NCBI GenBank assembly: GCA_946482565.1
Contig: CAMLSB010000130.1
Span: 1-5,282, forward strand
Reading direction: 5' to 3'
Length of the DNA stretch: 5,282 nt
DNA from: an uncultured Lysobacteraceae bacterium
GTDB taxonomy: Bacteria; Pseudomonadota; Gammaproteobacteria; Xanthomonadales; Xanthomonadaceae
Position numbers and translations under genes: made by a program. Shown in pieces: positions 1 to 4,669 of the stretch. The notes beneath the pieces were generated by a model. It saw only the letters and a program-made list of their open reading frames with translations, did not search any database and was not told where the DNA came from. The stretch's first letter is position 1. Every line of letters starts with the position of its first letter.

Positions 1-407
1 TGCGCGATGTCGCGTTCGAGGCCGTGGACCTGTCCGCACACATGCCCGCGCATGCCGGCAGCGTGGCGATCCTCGACGTGCTGCAATTCGTTTCGCCGCA
101 GGCGCAGGCCGCGATCCTCGACGACGCCGTCGCGATGCTCGCCCCCGGCGCGCGCCTGGTGATCCGCACGGGCCTGGACGACGGCAGCCCGCGCGCGCGC
201 TTCACCCGCCGCATCGATGTGCTGTCGCGCGCGCTGCGCTGGATGAATGCCGGGCCGCAGGCCTATCCCGATCCCGATGCCTTGCGCGCGCGCTTCGACG
301 CCGCGGGCCTGTCCAGCACCTTCGCGCCGCTCTACGGCCGCACGCCCTTCAACAACTGGCTCGTCGTCGCGGAGCGGCCCGCTCAGTCGGGCAACACGCT
401 GCGATAA
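1..407 (+). CDS. Class I SAM-dependent methyltransferase, C-terminal part (5' end outside window)
   Basis: The reading frame is open from base 3 to the TAA at 405-407, so the N-terminus with the glycine-rich SAM motif lies to the left. About 134 residues are visible. The segment AILDVLQFVS, then a helix and APGARLVIRT, matches the beta-4/beta-5 region of Rossmann-fold methyltransferases: a hydrophobic strand with an acidic residue, a helix, then the 'lkpGG.lvi' strand. A strand reading NNWLVVAER near the end fits the last beta strand of the fold. The substrate cannot be told from this half. The gene runs tail-to-tail into the deacetylase and overlaps its 3' end by 25 bp. A lipid, small-molecule or pigment methyltransferase are all possible. 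The fold is fairly secure; the specific role is unknown. Confidence 0.72.
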   Translation, partial: RDVAFEAVDLSAHMPAHAGSVAILDVLQFVSPQAQAAILDDAVAMLAPGARLVIRTGLDDGSPRARFTRRIDVLSRALRWMNAGPQAYPDPDALRARFDAAGLSSTFAPLYGRTPFNNWLVVAERPAQSGNTLR

Positions 408-1204
408 CCGCGTGCGGCGATGTCGTCGAGGACGCGCGCGACGATCTCCAGGTTGCGGCCGTGCGCCGATCCTTCGTGCAGCAACACGATCGCGCCCGGT
501 GCCAGCGTGCGCAGGATCCGCGCCGAGACACGCGCCGGATCCCGTTCGACCGCGTCGTAGCCGCGCGCGCTCCACGCAACGCGGGTCAGGCCGAGGCGCG
601 CGAGCGGTGCGGCGACGAAGGGATTGGAAAACCCGACCACGGCACGGAACCAGCGCGGCGCGACGCCCGCGATTTCGGTGAGCGCCGCCTGCGCGCCTTC
701 GATCTCGCGCGACATCCGCTTCGGGCCGAGCGCCCAGAACCAGCCCGCCGGATGCGCCGCGCTGTGGTTGCCGATCGAATGGCCCCGACGCAGCATCTCG
801 CGCACCAGTTCCGGCCGCGCCCGCGCGCGGTCGGCGACGACGAAGAACGTCGCCTTGATGCCGCGCGCGTCGAGCAGGTCGAGCATTGCGGGCGTGTCGT
901 CGGACGGGCCGTCGTCGATCGTGACCCAGGCGACGCGCTCCTGCGTGCCCAGCCGCCAAAGCACCGGGCCGAACAGCGCCGAGCGCGGCCGGAACGTGCC
1001 CCAGGCCACGATGGCGTGCGACAGCAGCAGCATCGGCAGGCCGACGTGCCAGTCCAGGCGCCACCACAGCAGCGCCACGAGCAGTTGCGACGCGCCCAGC
1101 GCCCACGCCCCGGCGTGCGGCCGTCGCGGCGGCCGGTGCAGTCCCGGGAAGGCGGGGCTGCCGGCGGATGTGCCGGAAACGGGGGATTCCATGATCCGGA
1201 TCAT
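383..1204 (-). CDS. Membrane-anchored polysaccharide deacetylase (NodB homology domain)
   Basis: This 273-residue protein should be a metal-dependent deacetylase of N- or O-acetylated glycans or related substrates (carbohydrate esterase 4 type). Two hydrophobic stretches near residues 36-50 and 54-70 should anchor it in the inner membrane. The NodB domain follows from about residue 90. Motif 1 is TIDDGP, with catalytic and metal-binding Asp97/Asp98. Motif 2 is NHSAAHP, with metal ligands His147 and His151. Motif 3 is weakened: FRAVVG keeps Arg187 but lacks the usual proline. Motif 5 is IVLLHEG with His243. Asp98/His147/His151 form an intact metal triad, so activity is plausible. A second in-frame ATG lies four codons downstream at 1192; neither start has a convincing ribosome binding site. 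A 14-bp palindrome covers both. The substrate is unknown. The neighbouring methyltransferase hints at an envelope or pigment cluster to the left, which is inference only. Confidence 0.85.
   Translation of the reverse strand: MIRIMESPVSGTSAGSPAFPGLHRPPRRPHAGAWALGASQLLVALLWWRLDWHVGLPMLLLSHAIVAWGTFRPRSALFGPVLWRLGTQERVAWVTIDDGPSDDTPAMLDLLDARGIKATFFVVADRARARPELVREMLRRGHSIGNHSAAHPAGWFWALGPKRMSREIEGAQAALTEIAGVAPRWFRAVVGFSNPFVAAPLARLGLTRVAWSARGYDAVERDPARVSARILRTLAPGAIVLLHEGSAHGRNLEIVARVLDDIAARGYRSVLPD
1191..1204. repeat. 14-bp perfect palindrome over the deacetylase start codons
   Basis: ATGATCCGGATCAT reads identically on both strands. It holds both candidate ATG codons of the deacetylase (minus strand) and lies 35 bp upstream of the TAGAAT -10 element of the Grx4 gene. 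Its position in the divergent region would suit a dimeric regulator site, but it may be chance. No second copy was seen in the window. Confidence 0.45.
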
Positions 1205-1238
1205 GCCGCACGCGACGAGCCCGCGCTGCCCCGGGGCG

Positions 1239-1244
1239 TAGAAT
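1239..1244 (+). promoter_or_regulatory. Probable sigma-70 -10 element (TAGAAT) of the Grx4 gene
   Basis: TAGAAT matches the -10 consensus TATAAT at five of six positions and stands out in GC-rich sequence. Transcription would start near 1250-1252, leaving an untranslated leader of roughly 27 bases before the ATG at 1279. No good -35 hexamer is visible at the usual spacing. The ATG at 1243 lies inside this element, which argues against it as the true start codon. Confidence 0.5.
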
Positions 1245-1278
1245 GACTGCCCCCACGCACGTTTCCAGGACCGCCGCC

Positions 1279-2205
1279 ATGTCGCTCGACCCCGCCCTGC
1301 GCGCCCGCATCGACGCGCTGCTCTCCACCAACAAGGTGGTGCTGTTCATGAAGGGCGAGCCGCGCGCGCCGCAGTGCGGTTTCTCGGCGAAGGCCGCCGC
1401 CGCGCTCGCGTCGATCGGCCTGGACGACTACGCGCACGTCGACGTGCTGTCGGATCCGGAGATCCGCGACGGCATCAAGGCCTACGGCGACTGGCCGACC
1501 ATTCCGCAGCTGTACGTCAACGGCGAGCTCGTCGGCGGCAGCGACATCGTCGAGCAGATGGCGTCGAGCGGCGAACTGCAGGCCGCGCTCGGGCTGCCGC
1601 CGCCGGACCGCACGCCCCCGTCGATCCGCATCAGCGACGCCGCCGCCGCGGTGTTGCGCAGCGCGATTGCCGACGCCGGCGAGGGTTTCGCGCTGAAGGT
1701 ATCGGTGGATCCTCGCTACAACGCGCAGCTGCAGGCCGAGCCGTCCAGCCCGAACGCGATCGCCGCCGAGGCTGCGGGCATCCGCGTGCAGTTCGACCTC
1801 GCGTCCGCGCGCCGCGCCGAAGGCCTGTCGATCGACTGGGTGGACGACGCGCGCGGCCGCGGCCTCGTCATCGAGAACCCGAACGCGCCGGCGAAGGTGC
1901 GCGAAATCGCACCGGCCGATGCCGCCGCGCGCCTCGCCGCCGGCACGCTCACGCTGGTGGACGTGCGCCCGGCGCAGGAGCGCGCGCTCGCCGCGCTCGC
2001 CGGCGGCTTCCAGACGCTCGACAACGGTGCTGCCGCGCTCGAGGCGCTGCCGAAGGACACGCCGCTCGCATTCCTGTGCCACCACGGCGGGCGCAGCGCG
2101 CAGGCCGCGGAGCACTTCCGCCAGCTCGGCTTCCGCGAAGTCCACAACGTCACCGGCGGCATCGACGCCTGGGCCGACGTGGACGCCTCGATCCCGAAGT
2201 ACTGA
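1279..2205 (+). CDS. grxD: Grx4-type monothiol glutaredoxin fused to A-type-like and rhodanese domains
   Basis: The protein has 308 residues and three domains. Residues about 1-106 are a monothiol glutaredoxin: Lys25, the CGFS site (Cys33), WPTIPQ (72-77) and GGSDI (86-90) are the glutathione and [2Fe-2S] binding signature. Residues about 115-205 resemble an A-type Fe-S carrier (HesB/IscA): they open with SIRISDAAAAVL and end with VIENPNAP, but the cysteines that bind the cluster are absent. Residues about 212-308 are a rhodanese domain with LVDVRP and the active loop CHHGGRS (Cys267). The family holds or transfers Fe-S clusters in the cytoplasm. The rhodanese part suggests sulfur transfer or persulfide chemistry (inference). 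The start at 1279 is chosen because CAGGA (1266-1270) sits 8 bases before it and the upstream ATG at 1243 falls in the -10 element. E. coli GrxD is about 115 residues, so this is a large fusion. Confidence 0.93.
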   Translation: MSLDPALRARIDALLSTNKVVLFMKGEPRAPQCGFSAKAAAALASIGLDDYAHVDVLSDPEIRDGIKAYGDWPTIPQLYVNGELVGGSDIVEQMASSGELQAALGLPPPDRTPPSIRISDAAAAVLRSAIADAGEGFALKVSVDPRYNAQLQAEPSSPNAIAAEAAGIRVQFDLASARRAEGLSIDWVDDARGRGLVIENPNAPAKVREIAPADAAARLAAGTLTLVDVRPAQERALAALAGGFQTLDNGAAALEALPKDTPLAFLCHHGGRSAQAAEHFRQLGFREVHNVTGGIDAWADVDASIPKY

Positions 2206-2210
2206 AAACA

Positions 2211-2297
2211 AAAAAAGGGGACGGAGGTAATTAATTTTGGGACGGGACATTTCCCTAACGCCCTGTCCCAAAATTAATTACCTCCGTCCCCTTTTTT
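2211..2297. repeat. Palindromic AT-rich element, perfect 33-bp inverted repeat (MITE/REP-like)
   Basis: Arms 2211-2243 and 2265-2297 are exact reverse complements. From outside in, each arm reads A6, GGGGACGGAGG, TAATTAATTTT, GGGAC. The stem extends inward by a G-T wobble and two G-C pairs, leaving a 15-base loop at 2247-2261. GGGAC is repeated in tandem at 2239-2248. The TTAATTAA core is foreign in composition to this GC-rich DNA. Elements beginning A-rich then GGGGAC are, as I recall, scattered in many gammaproteobacterial genomes and often linked to IS200/IS605-like REP-associated transposases. No transposase is present here. The element starts 5 bases after the Grx4 stop and ends 6 bases before the DUF924 stop, filling the convergent gap. 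The repeat is certain; its mobile origin is inferred. Confidence 0.85.
2211..2297. terminator. Probable bidirectional intrinsic terminator formed by the palindromic element
   Basis: In either direction the transcript would fold into a long hairpin with GGGGACGGAGG pairing at its base and end in six uridines. Convergent genes end 5 and 6 bases away on each side, so one element could stop both. The U tract is itself able to pair with the A tract, so this is not a textbook terminator. Its function is inferred from structure and position. Confidence 0.55.
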
Positions 2298-2303
2298 GCG
2301 GCG

Positions 2304-2843
2304 TCAGAAGCCTCCGCCGGCATCGAGCCACGCCCGTTCTTCGGGCGTGGTCTCGCGGCCGAGCGCGGCGTTGCGGTGCGGGAAGCGGCCGAAGCGCACG
2401 ATGACGTCGCGGTGCGCAACCGCGTAGTCGCGATAGTTCGCGTCGCCCAGCGCGTCGAACAGCGCCACCGAGCGGTCCTGGTCGGCCAGCGCCTCGGAAT
2501 GCTCGAACGGCAGGTAGAAGAACGCGCGCAACGCCGGCTCGAACGCGGCATCGTGGCCGGCGTCCAGCGCGATCCGCGCGAAGTGGCGCGCCAGCCCGTC
2601 GGTCGCGAACGCGTGGCCGCTGCCGCGGAAGAGGTTGCGCGGAATCTGGTCGAGCAGCAGCAACAAGGCCAGCGCGCCCTCGGCCGATGACGACCAGTCG
2701 TCGAGTTCCCGGCGCGCGGCGGCGTGGTGCGCGTCGCCGAGACGCTCGCGGCACTCGGCATCGAACGCGTCGCCGCCGCGGAACCACTTCAACGGTCCGG
2801 CGTCGCGCCAGAACGCCACCACCTGCGCGGATGTCACGGACAC
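2304..2843 (-). CDS. DUF924 family protein
   Basis: The 179-residue protein shows the family landmarks in order: FW at 11-12 and WF at 20-21, LLDQIPRNLFRG at 63-74, FFYLPFEHSE at 108-117, and RFGRFPHRNAALGR at 150-163 followed by TTPEE. Family members are soluble, mainly helical proteins of about this length; their structure is described as TPR-like and no biochemical role is established. There is no signal peptide. The start is GTG at 2843: on the minus strand GAGGGG (2850-2855) lies six bases upstream, a good ribosome binding site. The gene converges on the Grx4 gene across the palindromic element and diverges from the DUF817 gene across about 50 bp. The family call is secure; the function is unknown. 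Confidence 0.92.
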   Translation of the reverse strand: MSVTSAQVVAFWRDAGPLKWFRGGDAFDAECRERLGDAHHAAARRELDDWSSSAEGALALLLLLDQIPRNLFRGSGHAFATDGLARHFARIALDAGHDAAFEPALRAFFYLPFEHSEALADQDRSVALFDALGDANYRDYAVAHRDVIVRFGRFPHRNAALGRETTPEERAWLDAGGGF

Positions 2844-2889
2844 CGGATTCCCCTCACGAACGGCACGTCCAGCCGGACCGCCTTCGGGC

Positions 2890-2895
2890 TAGCAT
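2890..2895 (+). promoter_or_regulatory. Possible -10 element (TAGCAT) of the DUF817 gene
   Basis: TAGCAT matches TATAAT at four of six positions, lies in the 50-bp divergent gap and overlaps the first candidate ATG (2894). If used, transcription would begin near 2902-2903, directly at the second ATG, giving a leaderless message. No -35 box is recognisable, so support is weak. Confidence 0.3.
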
Positions 2896-3748
2896 GCCAC
2901 GCATGCCCATCGCCGCCCTCGACGCCGCCCTGGCCCGCCCGACACCTTGGCCGCTGCTCGCCCGCCTCCCGCATGGCCTGGTCGAATTCCTGTATTTCGG
3001 GCTCAAGGAAGCGCGCGCCTGCCTGTTCGCCGGCCTGTTCTTCGTCGCGATCTTCGTCGTGCCACGGGCCGGCGTCTTCGGCATCCCGCGCTACGACCTG
3101 CTGCTGCTCATCGCGCTCGGGATCCAGGCGTTCATGGTGTTGTCGAAGCTGGAAACCATCGATGAGTTGAAGGCGATCACCCTGTTCCATGCCGTCGGCT
3201 TCGCGCTCGAGGCCTTCAAGACGTCGCCGGGGATCGGCTCGTGGTCGTATCCGGACTTCGCGTACACGAAGGTGCTGGGCGTGCCGCTGTTCTCGGGCTT
3301 CATGTACGCCGCGGTCGGCAGCTACGTGATCCAGGCCTGGCGCCTGCTCGACGTGCGCATCCGCCACCACCCGCCGTACTGGCTGGCGACGCTGGTGGCG
3401 CTCGCGATCTACGTGAACTTCTTCACCCACCACTGGATCGGCGACTTCCGCTGGTACATCGCCGCGTGCGCGCTGGGCGTGTACGCGCGCACCACCGTGG
3501 TGTTCCGCCCGCTCGACCGCGACCGGCGCATGCCGATGCTGCTGGCGTTCGTGCTGGTCGGCTTCTTCATCTGGCTGGCCGAGAACTTCAGCACCTTCTT
3601 CGGCATCTGGCGCTATCCGGACCAGCTGGGCGCATGGTCGACGGTGCACGTGGACAAGTGGAGCTCGTGGTCGCTGCTGGTGGTGATGACGTTCACCATC
3701 GTCGCGCACCTGAAGCACGTCAAGGCCAGCATCCACGTGCCGGACTGA
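2894..3748 (+). CDS. DUF817 family multi-pass inner-membrane protein
   Basis: This 284-residue integral membrane protein has seven or eight hydrophobic segments, near residues 42-57, 67-84, 95-108, 131-149, 163-178, 187-203, 213-229 and 257-272. Conserved-looking blocks rich in aromatic and polar residues lie between or in them: EAFKT then GSWSYP (106-120), GFMYAAVGSYV (135-145), NFFTHHWIGDFRW (175-187), ENFSTFFGIWRYP (230-242) and KWSSWSLLVVMTF (255-267). These recall the DUF817 family, whose function is not known. The ExFxTxxGI...WxYPD pattern occurs twice, suggesting an internal duplication. The start is uncertain: ATG at 2894 or at 2903 (in frame, three codons later), neither with a ribosome binding site. 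A TAGCAT at 2890-2895 would favour 2903. The gene converges with the AMP nucleosidase gene over 27 bp. Confidence 0.85.
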   Translation: MPRMPIAALDAALARPTPWPLLARLPHGLVEFLYFGLKEARACLFAGLFFVAIFVVPRAGVFGIPRYDLLLLIALGIQAFMVLSKLETIDELKAITLFHAVGFALEAFKTSPGIGSWSYPDFAYTKVLGVPLFSGFMYAAVGSYVIQAWRLLDVRIRHHPPYWLATLVALAIYVNFFTHHWIGDFRWYIAACALGVYARTTVVFRPLDRDRRMPMLLAFVLVGFFIWLAENFSTFFGIWRYPDQLGAWSTVHVDKWSSWSLLVVMTFTIVAHLKHVKASIHVPD

Positions 3749-3756
3749 CGTCCGTC

Positions 3757-3775
3757 AGCCGACCATGGGTCGGCT
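3757..3775. terminator. Hairpin in the convergent gap between DUF817 and AMP nucleosidase genes
   Basis: AGCCGACC (3757-3764) and GGTCGGCT (3768-3775) are exact reverse complements with a three-base ATG loop. An overlapping smaller inverted repeat, CTGAC (3745-3749) with GTCAG (3754-3758), covers the DUF817 stop codon. Neither strand has a T tract after the stem, so this is not a classical intrinsic terminator. It could block or protect 3' ends of both transcripts. Confidence 0.45.
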
Positions 3776-4552
3776 CTACTCGTCGAAGCGCATGTGCCGC
3801 ACGGACTTGCCGTTGCGCCGGATCAGCCGCAGCGCCTCGATGCCGGCCTGGATGTGCGACTCCACGTACGACGCGCTCACCGTGGCGTCGCTGGCCTCGG
3901 TCTTCACGCCCTCGGGCACCATCGGCTGGTCGCTGACCAGCAGCAGCGCGCCGCAGGGAATGCGGTTGGCGAAGCCCGCGGCGAAGATCGTCGCGGTTTC
4001 CATGTCGATGGCCATGCAGCGCATTGCGCGCAGCCGCTCCTTGAACGCCTCGTCGTGTTCCCAGACGCGGCGGTTGGTGGTGTAGACCGTGCCGGTCCAG
4101 TAGTCCAGGCCGAGGTCCCGCACCATCGTCGAGACCGCGCGCTGCAACGCGAACGCCGGCAGGGCGGGCACCTGCGGCGGCAGGTAGTCGTCGCTGGTAC
4201 CCTCGCCGCGGATCGCGGCGATCGGCAGGATCAGGTCGCCGAGCTGGTTCTTGCGCTTCAGCCCGCCGCATTTCCCCAGGAACAGCACCGCCTTCGGCCC
4301 GATGGCGGACAGCAAGTCCATCATCGTGGCGGCATTGGGGCTGCCCATGCCGAAGTTGATCATGGTGATGCCGTCGGCCGTCGCGCTGGGCATCGGGCGG
4401 TCCATGCCCACCACCTGGGTGCCCATCAGCCGGGCGAAATGGCCGAGGTAGCCGCCGAAGTTGGTGAGCAGCACGTGCTCGCCGAAGCCGTCCAGGGGCA
4501 CGCCGGTGTAGCGCGGCAGCCAGTTCTCGACGATCTGTTCCTTGTCCTTCAT
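3776..4552 (-). CDS. amn: AMP nucleosidase, short form (PNP/UDP phosphorylase superfamily)
   Basis: The 258-residue cytoplasmic protein belongs to the nucleoside phosphorylase fold. Visible landmarks are NFGGYLGHF (31-39), INFGMGSPNAATM (65-77), FLGKCGGLK (91-99), the substrate-binding DMETAT (183-188, with Glu185 placed to bind ribose) and SDQPMVPEGVKTE (207-219), where Asp208 is the usual purine-contacting acid. The pattern fits the short AMN-like family, which should split AMP into adenine and ribose 5-phosphate and so act in purine salvage and adenylate control. E. coli Amn is about 484 residues with an extra N-terminal domain; that domain is absent here. The ATG at 4552 has only a weak GGCGG upstream. 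The gene is divergent from the DegV gene. A nucleoside phosphorylase with another substrate remains possible. Confidence 0.87.
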   Translation of the reverse strand: MKDKEQIVENWLPRYTGVPLDGFGEHVLLTNFGGYLGHFARLMGTQVVGMDRPMPSATADGITMINFGMGSPNAATMMDLLSAIGPKAVLFLGKCGGLKRKNQLGDLILPIAAIRGEGTSDDYLPPQVPALPAFALQRAVSTMVRDLGLDYWTGTVYTTNRRVWEHDEAFKERLRAMRCMAIDMETATIFAAGFANRIPCGALLLVSDQPMVPEGVKTEASDATVSASYVESHIQAGIEALRLIRRNGKSVRHMRFDE

Positions 4553-4669
4553 GGCCGCCAGTGTCGACCCGCGGCGGGGGTGCCCGCAAGCGGGGGCCGT
4601 GCATACGGCGGCGCATTGGGGTAGCGTTCGGCCGGTACCTCATCGGTCACGGATACAGGGATCCGCCCA
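4553..4669. promoter_or_regulatory. Divergent intergenic region between amn and the DegV gene
   Basis: These 117 bases must hold the promoters of both divergent genes. A TAGCGT at 4622-4627 on the plus strand is a weak candidate -10 for the DegV gene. TATGCA read on the minus strand (4605-4600) is a weak candidate for amn. Neither has a clear -35. A small hairpin, CCCGC-AA-GCGGG, lies at 4583-4594 inside the amn leader. No known riboswitch was recognised. Confidence 0.3.

Noticed and set aside
461..1246. Plus-strand open frame of about 261 codons opposite the deacetylase
   Set aside because: It is arginine-rich with no motif, and the minus strand carries the NodB motifs in order.
1243..1278. 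Upstream ATG at 1243 as start of the Grx4 gene
   Set aside because: It lies within the TAGAAT -10 element and lacks a ribosome binding site. The ATG at 1279 has CAGGA at good spacing and gives a normal glutaredoxin N-terminus.
1201..2271. Long open frame of about 356 codons on the minus strand opposite the Grx4 gene
   Set aside because: It is a GC-rich antisense shadow: very arginine-rich, low complexity, no recognisable domain, and it covers a clearly real three-domain gene and half of the palindromic element.
2211..2297. Palindrome as a CRISPR repeat or phage attachment site
   Set aside because: There is one inverted pair, no array of direct repeats with spacers, and no integrase or phage gene nearby.
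2834..3736. Open frame of about 300 codons on the minus strand opposite the DUF817 gene
   Set aside because: Its composition is dominated by Arg, Glu, Gln, His and Val with no hydrophobic core pattern or family motif; the opposite strand encodes a convincing membrane protein.
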